From an uncultured Caldilineaceae bacterium (lineage in GTDB: Bacteria; Chloroflexota; Anaerolineae; Caldilineales; Caldilineaceae), in NCBI GenBank assembly GCA_951813625.1, contig CATOTS010000014.1:1-64000 (forward strand): 64,000 nucleotides of DNA, written 5' to 3'. Below, in pieces: positions 57,151-64,000 of the stretch. The position numbers and the translations under genes were made by a program. Under the pieces are notes generated by a model. The model ran no database searches and was not told where the DNA came from. It was given only the letters and a program-made list of their open reading frames with translations. Each line of letters begins with the position of its first letter. Positions within the stretch are counted from its first letter, which is position 1.

Positions 57151-58119
57151 TCATGGCGCGTAGATGCCGCTCTCGACCGTGTCCGGATCCGGCAAGGGGC
57201 TTGCCTCGGCGAATTCGATGGCGTCTTCAATCTCGAGTGCGGCGCGATGGCGAATCTCGTTCAGTTCGTCCTGGTCGGCTGTTCCTTCAGAAAGTAGTTT
57301 GGCCTCGTAGCGATCGATTGGGTCCTTCTTCTCCCATTCAGCCAGCAGTTCGCGCGGTACGTATTCGGCCCCGTCGTGAATGGCGTGCCCCATCATGCGC
57401 ATCGTCTTGGCCTCGATCAGCGATGGACCTCCCCCCTGCCTGGCGCGCTCGACCGCCTCAACCGTGGCTTCGTAAACGGCCTCGACGTCGTTGCCGTCCA
57501 CAATTGCACCCGGGATTCCATAGCCTGCGGCGCGATCGGCGATATTCTCGATCGGCATCTGCTGCGAGACATGCGTTGAGTAAGCGTACTGATTGTTCTC
57601 GACGATAAGGACGTAGGGAGCCTGGTACAGCCCAGCCATGTTGAGCGTCTCGTGCCACAGCCCGGCGGTGCTGCCGCCGTCGCCGACGTAGGTCATCGCC
57701 ACGCGCGGTTCGTTGCGCAGCTTCATGCTCATGGCCACACCGAGCGCGATCGGCATCGACATCGGAATGTGGCTGATGTAACCGACGATGCCCAGGCTCA
57801 AGTCGCCCATGCCGTGGATGTTGGCATCCCGCCCGCGGCTTACGCCGACCTCTTTGCCGAGCAGGTTGCCGAAGACTCGGCGCGGCGTCAGCCCGCGCAG
57901 GAAATAGGCGCCAATGTCGCGGTGCATCGGCGCGATGATGTCCTCGGGAGCGAGCGCGTATGCGGAGCCAACGCTTACGGCTTCGTGGCCGCGTTCGCTG
58001 AAGGTGCCGCCGAGCCCCCGCCCTTGCTTCCAGAGAGAGACCATTCCTTCGTCGAATGTGCGAGTCAGGACCATCCAGTAATAGAGTTCCAGTTTCTGTT
58101 CTGTTGTCAGAGCTGCCAA
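57151..58119 (-). CDS. Thiamine-pyrophosphate-dependent dehydrogenase E1 component, alpha subunit
   Basis: The 322-residue protein starts LAALTTEQKLELYYWMVLTRTFDEGM and has RGHEAVSVGSAYAL, GRDANIHGMGD, the TPP motif VGDGGSTAGLWHETLNMAGLYQAPYVLIVENNQYA, and phosphorylation-loop-like TMRMMGHAIHDG. It is the alpha chain of a pyruvate, acetoin or branched-chain 2-oxoacid dehydrogenase. TTG at 58119 lies six bases after a perfect AGGAGG (58126-58131), so this rare start is well supported. No beta, E2 or E3 gene adjoins it; downstream is a terminator. Confidence 0.9.
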   Translation of the reverse strand: MAALTTEQKLELYYWMVLTRTFDEGMVSLWKQGRGLGGTFSERGHEAVSVGSAYALAPEDIIAPMHRDIGAYFLRGLTPRRVFGNLLGKEVGVSRGRDANIHGMGDLSLGIVGYISHIPMSMPIALGVAMSMKLRNEPRVAMTYVGDGGSTAGLWHETLNMAGLYQAPYVLIVENNQYAYSTHVSQQMPIENIADRAAGYGIPGAIVDGNDVEAVYEATVEAVERARQGGGPSLIEAKTMRMMGHAIHDGAEYVPRELLAEWEKKDPIDRYEAKLLSEGTADQDELNEIRHRAALEIEDAIEFAEASPLPDPDTVESGIYAP

Positions 58120-58301
58120 TGCGCACCTCCTCGGGCCGAACCCGCGTCCGAGCCGCCGAGAGACAATTGTTACGCCCGCGCAAGATAATAACACAGATCG
58201 GCTTCGGGCGGGCGAATGTTTGCCGTGGGCCAGATAATCGCTTTAGCGCGCAGCGGCCATGGATCTGGGCCGACCTTTAAAGCGTCTTCAGCTTGGACCT
58301 G

Positions 58302-59069
58302 CTAGTGCGGCGCCGCGCCTCCTCCCCGGGGCGCAGTCTGGTCCAGAGGCGTAGCCGGACCTACTTCCAGATGCGTTTGTGCCAACGCAATGATCTTGTC
58401 CACGACCTGCGGGATCGACAGGCCGAGAGTTTGGATCTGATGGGCGTCATCGGCTGGACGCAGCGGGGCGATGGCGCGCTCGCTATCGACTTCGTCGCGC
58501 TGCTGCATGTCGGCCAGGACCCGGGCGATATCGGTCTCTTTGCCGCGTGCTGCGAGCTCCTGCTGGCGGCGCCTGGCACGTTCATCTACAGGTGCGTCGA
58601 GGTAGATTTTGAGCGGCGCTTCCGGCAATACAATTGTGCCAATGTCGCGGCCCACCATGACGATTCCGGACTTGCCGCCCGCGCCGGAACCGTGTCTCAG
58701 CCCGATACTGCGCTGTTGTTCGCCCAGGGCCTGCCGAACCAGCCGGTTTGCGGCCACTATGGATACGTTCTGATCGACGTGCGGCGTTCGTACGGCCCAG
58801 GTGATGTCATTGTCACCGATAGCGACGGTCACCTGGCGTCCATCGCGGTGGTCGCGGGTGGGCGCGGTGATGTCGATGCTGGTCTGTTCGGCGACTTGTC
58901 CGACCGCTTCGCTGTCGGCGACGCTGATACCTTGTTGCAAGACCGCCCAGGTAACCGCCCGGTACAGGATGCCGGTGTCGAAGAAGAGAAAGTCCAGGCG
59001 CCGGGCGGCTTCGTAGCCGACGCTGCTCTTGCCGGAAGCCGCTGGCCCATCTATGGTGACGGCGTTCAA
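58302..59069 (-). CDS. cmk: Cytidylate kinase
   Basis: The 255-residue protein has the P-loop VTIDGPAASGKSSVGY, FFDTGILYRAVTW, VMVGRDIGTIVLPEAPLKIYLDAP and RARRRQQEL, the typical CMP kinase order. It phosphorylates CMP and dCMP. An extra loop of about 15 residues with Gly and Ser (SIGLRHGSGAGGKSG) precedes the GRDIG motif, and a Pro/Gly-rich tail ends the protein. It lies after the pseudouridine synthase gene on the same strand, an arrangement common in bacteria. Confidence 0.95.
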   Translation of the reverse strand: MNAVTIDGPAASGKSSVGYEAARRLDFLFFDTGILYRAVTWAVLQQGISVADSEAVGQVAEQTSIDITAPTRDHRDGRQVTVAIGDNDITWAVRTPHVDQNVSIVAANRLVRQALGEQQRSIGLRHGSGAGGKSGIVMVGRDIGTIVLPEAPLKIYLDAPVDERARRRQQELAARGKETDIARVLADMQQRDEVDSERAIAPLRPADDAHQIQTLGLSIPQVVDKIIALAQTHLEVGPATPLDQTAPRGGGAAPH

Positions 59070-59163
59070 CGTTTCTCCTCTTCGCGCGGGCGGCTGAAGT
59101 TCCCCGTGCCAGCCTGGGTCCGGCTCCCTCCCGGAATAGTCAGTCGCAGGCCAGGCATTTCGT

Positions 59164-60057
59164 TCACCGGCGGCGGCTGCGAGAAGGGTTTAGGGGCCTG
59201 CGCGTCTGTCGCGCCTGTCGCGCCTGAGTTCCCGGTTTTGTCTTACGCCTCTTGCTCTCAACCATATTCTGCAGCGCGTAGACCTCACCGGGGGTCAACG
59301 GACGGGCCATGCCCGCCTGCAAACCATCCAGGGTGAGTGGACCGATCGACCAGCGTATCAGCCGCCGCAATTGGATACCGACCGCGGAGGCCATGTGCCG
59401 GATCTGGCGTTTCTTGCCTTCACGCAGCACGATACGCAGCCACACGCCCTTGTCTGAAAGCGGGCTCTTCCTGTCCTGGGCTCCTGAAGGCGCCTGCTCA
59501 GGAGTGCCTTTGTCCAGGACCAGACCCGCGGGGAGGTGCTCTGCGACCTCGACCCTGGCCGGGGCCGTGCGGCCGCTTTCCAGTTCGATGCCATTGCGCA
59601 GCCGGACGAGCGCCTCAGCGGTTGGTCTGCGCGCCGACAGGACGAAATAGGTCTTGGGATGTTCGTAGCGGGGGTGGGTCAACCTGTGGGCCAGTTCGCC
59701 GTCGTCGGTCAGTAGAACGAGGCCTTCGCTGTCCAGGTCAAGCCTGCCAACGGGGAAGACGCGACCCACGCCCGGGGGCAACAGTTCGGCGACGGTCCTG
59801 CGCCCGCGGCTGTCGCCGCCGATATCGCTCAGGATGCCGCGCGGCTTGTAGATTCTGTAGTAGACATTGCTCTGCGCAAGGCGCACGGGTTTTCCGTCAA
59901 CGGCGATTGCGGCGCTCTGCGCGTTGACTTTGGTTCCCAACTTGGTGACAACCTCGCCGTCGACGCGGACGCGTCCCGCGGTGATCAACTCTTCGCAGGC
60001 TCGCCGGCTGGCGACGCCCGCGGCGGCCAATACCTTTTGTAAGCGTTCTTCGGTCAT
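59164..60057 (-). CDS. Pseudouridine synthase, RsuA/RluB family
   Basis: The 297-residue enzyme begins with an S4 RNA-binding domain (ERLQKVLAAAGVASRRACEELI) followed by the catalytic GRVFPVGRLDLDSEGLVLLTDDG, whose second Asp is the nucleophile, and VLREGKKRQIRHM. This is the RluB-type arrangement that isomerises uridine in 23S or 16S rRNA. An insert of about 20 residues (KGTPEQAPSGAQDRKS) and a strongly basic C-terminal tail of about 35 residues are unusual. It is followed downstream by cmk. Confidence 0.92.
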   Translation of the reverse strand: MTEERLQKVLAAAGVASRRACEELITAGRVRVDGEVVTKLGTKVNAQSAAIAVDGKPVRLAQSNVYYRIYKPRGILSDIGGDSRGRRTVAELLPPGVGRVFPVGRLDLDSEGLVLLTDDGELAHRLTHPRYEHPKTYFVLSARRPTAEALVRLRNGIELESGRTAPARVEVAEHLPAGLVLDKGTPEQAPSGAQDRKSPLSDKGVWLRIVLREGKKRQIRHMASAVGIQLRRLIRWSIGPLTLDGLQAGMARPLTPGEVYALQNMVESKRRKTKPGTQARQARQTRRPLNPSRSRRR

Positions 60058-60122
60058 CTGAGTTCCTTCGGCAGTCGCGTCACTTGGCGACGAGTCTGCC
60101 GGATACTTTCGTCAATGTACTT

Positions 60123-61352
60123 TTAGCGAACGACGAGACGTTGCAGGGCGATAACGTCCTCTCCCTGCCTCCATTCCAGGACGCCTGCCTCCATGCCTGC
60201 GCTCCAAATCTGGTTGGCCGGCGCGCTGACCCGGCGGAATACCCGCAGATCCTGCCTTTCCCACTGGGCCAGCATCACCTGGTTGGAGGCGGCGACGCCG
60301 GGCTGGTCAGGGCTCTGGGCGTCACCTTCGGGACGCAAGACCCAGCGCCTGCCTGACGAGTCAAACAATCTATCCAGGGCGCTGGGCCTTTGCGGCAGGC
60401 GCAGAGGCACGGCGCTGTAGGAATGCTGCACGGCTGTCAGAACGGTCCGGGCGTCGGAGTAGCGGTTGGCGCTGCCGAGTATGACGGCGAAGAGTTGAAG
60501 GCCGTTTTGCTCGACACCCAGTATAAGGGACTGCCCGCTTTGAAGGGTCGTCCCGGTTTTGACGCCATTTGCGCCGGGGAAAGACCCGAGCAACTGGTTC
60601 GTGCTTTGCAGGTCATGGCTGGCGACGGTCATTTCCGAGGTGCCCACGATTTGGCGGAAGAGAGGATATTGCCACAGTAGCCTAACAAGCTCGAGCAGGT
60701 CGCCAGCATTGCTCACCTGCCCTTTGGCATCGAACCCATTGGGATTGAAAAAATGGGTGCCGTGCAGATTCAGCTCTTCGGCACGCGTATTCATTCGCTG
60801 CACGAAGGCTTCGACGTGGCCCGAGTGATGGCGCGCGAGAGCCATTGCTGCATCATTCCCGCTGGCAATCAGTAGGCCCCACAGGAGCTCCTCGACCAGC
60901 AGGACCTCGCCGTGGCTGAGCCCCATTGCGGCTCCGCCGACAAGGTCCTCTTGCTGGATCGCGACTTGCTCCGACAGACGGTCCTGCTCCAGCACCAGCA
61001 GCGTCGTCATGAGCTTGGCCAGGCTGGCCGGCGAGATCGAGAGATTGATGGCTCTTGACATTAAGATGCGTTCACTGTTCAAGTCGTATACCAGAACCGA
61101 CAGTGCGGTCGTTTCGGGCGGCGGCGTCTGCACGCGCCGGATCTGACTGAGTTGCCCAATGGTAAGACGCTGTCGCGGGGCAACGTCCCGGTCCACGAGG
61201 GTGGGCGGACCGAAACCGCACAGAAGCAGCGCCAGCAGACCCAAGAGGAAGGTGAAGCAGAGCCGGGCGGAGGCCGCTTGACTGGGGCGCAGCAAGCGCA
61301 GACAGGATGCAACTGTCCTGGTCACCGCTTTTCCCCGCAGTTCAAGAGTCAC
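60123..61352 (-). CDS. D-alanyl-D-alanine carboxypeptidase (penicillin-binding protein, DacA-like)
   Basis: The 409-residue protein has an N-terminal membrane/signal segment (CFTFLLGLLALLLCGFG) and the three serine-peptidase motifs of low-mass PBPs: SPASLAKLMT (SxxK), LLIASGNDAAMALA (SxN) and VKTGTTLQSG (KTG). It trims the stem peptide of peptidoglycan outside the membrane. The C-terminal beta domain is present but short. The start is GTG at 61352; it lies after secF with a 197-bp gap. Confidence 0.93.
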   Translation of the reverse strand: MTLELRGKAVTRTVASCLRLLRPSQAASARLCFTFLLGLLALLLCGFGPPTLVDRDVAPRQRLTIGQLSQIRRVQTPPPETTALSVLVYDLNSERILMSRAINLSISPASLAKLMTTLLVLEQDRLSEQVAIQQEDLVGGAAMGLSHGEVLLVEELLWGLLIASGNDAAMALARHHSGHVEAFVQRMNTRAEELNLHGTHFFNPNGFDAKGQVSNAGDLLELVRLLWQYPLFRQIVGTSEMTVASHDLQSTNQLLGSFPGANGVKTGTTLQSGQSLILGVEQNGLQLFAVILGSANRYSDARTVLTAVQHSYSAVPLRLPQRPSALDRLFDSSGRRWVLRPEGDAQSPDQPGVAASNQVMLAQWERQDLRVFRRVSAPANQIWSAGMEAGVLEWRQGEDVIALQRLVVR

Positions 61353-61549
61353 AGTTCAGACCACCGGAGGTTTGCTCTTCTCCAAAGGGAGGGAACTATA
61401 TTCTTTCGCGGCCGGGGAATTATTTACAACGGACATGGAAGCGGCGGCCCCTGGAGTCCGCCGCTCAGGGCCGGCTCAAAGTTCCAAGTGTTCGGGCGGC
61501 TGGGGCTCAGGACGACAAACGCATTCGTCGAGAATACCCGCAATCGAGA

Positions 61550-62497
61550 TCACGCCGGGGCCGTCTGTTCGCTGGGAGCGATCCTTTTCCTGGCGCTCGC
61601 CAGCAGCGACCCCTCTTCCCAGGCGACGACGAGCGGGGTGGCAGTGAAGATCGAACTGTAGGTGCCCGAGATGAGGCCCACAATCAAGGTCGCCATGAAG
61701 ATGCGCAGCGTGAACCCACCAAAAATGAGGATAGCGGCGAGGACCAGGAGCGCGGTCACCTGTGTCGCGATCGAACGCTGCGCAGTTTCGATTATGCTGC
61801 GGTTGGCCACGGTTGCCAGCGGTTCGCCGCGGTGCCGGCGCAAGTTCTCGCGGATGCGATCAAAAATGACGATGGTGTCGTTGACGCTGAAGCCGATGAC
61901 GGTCAGCGTTGCGGTCAGGAAGAGGGCGTCCAATTCCCAGCCGGCGACCAGGTTCATGATCGACAGGAACGACACGGTGATGAGCACATCGTGAACGAGC
62001 GCGGCGATGGCGGCCACGCCGTAGCGAAAGGGGTGAGATATCTCGCGGAAGGCAAAGGCGATGTAGGCCAGGATCAGTATCGAAGCGGCAACGACCGCCA
62101 AGAGCGCGGCGCGGCTGACTTCACCGCCGATGGCCGGCCCGATGCTCCGGTAGAGCCGCTCATCGAATTCGCCGAATCGTCCCACAAGTGACTCTGCAAT
62201 CAACTCTTTCTGTGAGATATCGATGTTCTTGAACTTGACCTGGACGGTGCGGTCGTCGTCGACCAGAAACGCCTTTGTATCGGTGTACCCTGCATCGACA
62301 AAGACGCTGCCAACATCGGTCGGGGCGACGGGCGCGTTGAAGCGCATCTCCCATTGCGTTCCCCCGGTATAGTCGATGCTGAGGGGTAGGAGGGTGCCCG
62401 AGGAGGTCAGATTCCAGAGCATGAAGAGGACTCCGGGCAGTATTCCGACCAGCGAGAGTAGAAACCAAAGGGGTCGTCGTTCAACCAAGCGATACAT
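61550..62497 (-). CDS. secF: Protein translocase subunit SecF
   Basis: The 315-residue protein has six helices with [15 protein letters not shown] near the N-terminus, [33 protein letters not shown], and [19 protein letters not shown], the SecF hallmark. It works with SecD to pull exported proteins across the membrane using the proton gradient. The ATG at 62497 follows secD by 28 bp; a longer frame starting at 62608 would overlap secD and is rejected. Confidence 0.96.
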   Translation of the reverse strand: MYRLVERRPLWFLLSLVGILPGVLFMLWNLTSSGTLLPLSIDYTGGTQWEMRFNAPVAPTDVGSVFVDAGYTDTKAFLVDDDRTVQVKFKNIDISQKELIAESLVGRFGEFDERLYRSIGPAIGGEVSRAALLAVVAASILILAYIAFAFREISHPFRYGVAAIAALVHDVLITVSFLSIMNLVAGWELDALFLTATLTVIGFSVNDTIVIFDRIRENLRRHRGEPLATVANRSIIETAQRSIATQVTALLVLAAILIFGGFTLRIFMATLIVGLISGTYSSIFTATPLVVAWEEGSLLASARKRIAPSEQTAPA

Positions 62498-62525
62498 AGA
62501 AGTCTCTTTAGTGTATTTCCTGTCC

Positions 62526-63926
62526 TTAGTAGCCCAGAAGCCCGCGACTGCCGAGGAGCCTTTGCCCCTGCGTCGCCAGAAAACTGCGCATGAAGGTACG
62601 AGTGACAAAGACGGCTGTGAACATCGACAGCAGGACGCCGACCGCGAGCGTGATGGCGAAGCCCTTGACTATGCTGGCGCCGAAGTTATTGCCGAACCAG
62701 TACAGAACTGCACATGAGATGAGCGTCGAGAGATTGCCGTCGCGAATGGCGGGCCAGGCGCGACTGAATCCGGTCTCGACCGCCAAGCGGAGGGAGCGGC
62801 CGTTGCGCAGCTCCTCCTTCATTCGTTCAAAGATGAGGATGTTGGCATCTACGGCCATGCCGATTGAAAGAATGAAGCCGGCAATGCCGGGCAGTGTCAG
62901 GGTTACGGGCATCAGCTTGTACATGGCCAGGTTCAGCGTTACGTAGATGGCGAGAGCGCCATCTGCCAGCACACCGGGTAGTCGGTAGAGCAGGACCATG
63001 AAGATGAGCACAAGCGCGCCGCCTACGATGCCGGCCTGAAGGCTGCGATCGATCGAGTCCTGCCCCAGACTGGCGCCGATTGTGCGAACATCCACCACCT
63101 GCAACGGGATCGGCAGTGCGCCGTAGCGCATCTGGATGGCGAGGCTATCGGCCTCATCGGCGGTGAAGTTGCCGCTGATGACGCCCTGGTCGTTGATGGC
63201 GGCGTTGATTACGGGCGTGGAGAGCACGCGCCCGTCCAGCACTATCGCCAGCACGCGGCCGATGTTGTCGCGTGTGTAGGCAAAGAATTCTCCGCTGCTC
63301 TCGCTGGTCAGGTCGAACTGAATCTGCCACTGGGTGAATTCGTCCTGCGCTGCCACGACGCCTTCGAGGATGTCGCCCGTCATGATCGTGGCGAAGACTT
63401 CATCCGGGAAGGGAACTGATTGCGGCGCGGCTTCGCCGGCGGCAACCGCCTGCTGCAGTTTTGCGACGGCGTCGGGGCGGTTGGTTGTATTGATGAAGTC
63501 TTCCGGGCCGACGGGCATGCCGCCGAGGTCGACGAATTCCAACTGGCCGGTCGAGCGGATCGTCTCGATTGCCTGGTCGGGATTCTTGACGCCAGGCAGC
63601 TCGACGATCATGCGGCGGTCGCCCTGCAGCTGGACGGTGGGTTCGGTAAGGCCGAGGCCGTTGACGCGCTGTTCGACGATGACTTTGGCCGAGTTCAGCG
63701 CCTCGGCCACAAGTTCCTGGTCCTCGCCGACATCGGCCTCGAGCAGGATCTGGGTGCCGCCTTTGAGGTCGAGTCCCAATGTCAGCTCGCGGATGTCGCG
63801 TTGCGTATCGATTCCCGGCGCCAAGCTCTCTTCCAGCCAGGCGGGATGGTCGATTGGCAGCGCGACGAATAACGAGGCTGCAAAGAGGCAGGCGATGACC
63901 ACGACGACGGTGATATGGTTCCGCAT
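62526..63926 (-). CDS. secD: Protein translocase subunit SecD
   Basis: The 466-residue protein has an N-terminal helix, the large periplasmic region ([38 protein letters not shown], and [29 protein letters not shown]), then five helices with [32 protein letters not shown]. This is a complete SecD. It is first of a minus-strand secD-secF pair. Its promoter should lie at the right edge of the window. Confidence 0.97.
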   Translation of the reverse strand: MRNHITVVVVIACLFAASLFVALPIDHPAWLEESLAPGIDTQRDIRELTLGLDLKGGTQILLEADVGEDQELVAEALNSAKVIVEQRVNGLGLTEPTVQLQGDRRMIVELPGVKNPDQAIETIRSTGQLEFVDLGGMPVGPEDFINTTNRPDAVAKLQQAVAAGEAAPQSVPFPDEVFATIMTGDILEGVVAAQDEFTQWQIQFDLTSESSGEFFAYTRDNIGRVLAIVLDGRVLSTPVINAAINDQGVISGNFTADEADSLAIQMRYGALPIPLQVVDVRTIGASLGQDSIDRSLQAGIVGGALVLIFMVLLYRLPGVLADGALAIYVTLNLAMYKLMPVTLTLPGIAGFILSIGMAVDANILIFERMKEELRNGRSLRLAVETGFSRAWPAIRDGNLSTLISCAVLYWFGNNFGASIVKGFAITLAVGVLLSMFTAVFVTRTFMRSFLATQGQRLLGSRGLLGY

Positions 63927-64000
63927 GAATGTCCTTCGCTCAAGGCGAGTGCTTTGCTTGGCGTCGCGTCGACAGGAACGGCGCGGCTGGCGCCGCGTGA

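Overview
The window looks like chromosomal DNA of a high-GC bacterium, most likely a member of the Chloroflexota (Caldilinea/Anaerolineae-like or SAR202-like, uncultured). This is inferred from the mix of genes: PhyH-family dioxygenases with an enolase-superfamily enzyme and 2-hydroxyacid dehydrogenases, a split pyruvate:ferredoxin oxidoreductase, a UbiA-type phosphoribosyltransferase, a type-2 IleRS behind a T-box, and a very large YfhO/GT39 membrane protein. No rRNA or tRNA gene, CRISPR array, transposase, integrase or phage gene was recognised. GTG and TTG starts are frequent, and several genes have clear Shine-Dalgarno sequences that fix the start.

Layout: 1-3.5 kb, a two-polypeptide PFOR (minus). 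3.7-17.5 kb, small-molecule metabolism: VOC protein, two PhyH-family proteins, aldo/keto reductase, an HSL-type esterase followed by two overlapping methyltransferases, MOSC protein, glycosyltransferase, two 2-hydroxyacid dehydrogenases, an enolase-superfamily protein, and a MauG-like dihaem protein paired with a Met-rich lipoprotein. 17.7-18.4 kb, first copy of a composite repeat element. 19-25 kb, a lipoprotein, Lon protease and a PHP-AlbA fusion protein. 25-29 kb, UbiA-family enzyme and two CNNM/CorC-like membrane proteins. 29-36 kb, an Ile-type T-box leader, AlaX-like editing protein, IleRS, GcvH, a solute-binding lipoprotein and an SDR. 36-37 kb, a gene-poor, less GC-rich stretch.

37-50.6 kb holds MaoC + SDR, then a branched-chain-type ABC importer with two paralogous binding proteins (the second copy of the composite repeat lies between them), LivH-M-G-F, two aminotransferases and a 3-hydroxyacyl-CoA dehydrogenase-like protein. 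This reads as uptake and breakdown of amino-acid-like or acyl substrates. 50.7-64 kb is all on the minus strand: the 1527-residue YfhO/GT39 fusion, MgtE, an orphan E1-alpha, then housekeeping genes cmk, an RluB-like pseudouridine synthase, a D,D-carboxypeptidase, secF and secD.

The signals most worth following are: (i) the composite repeat, with a 115-bp leader and 171-bp tandem units carrying two hairpins, present twice in the same orientation; (ii) two PhyH-family proteins whose iron-binding HxD/E motif reads HxG, as in Fe/2-oxoglutarate halogenases; (iii) the Ile T-box that appears to control an AlaX-like editing protein together with IleRS; (iv) the PHP-AlbA fusion; and (v) the YfhO-GT39 fusion.
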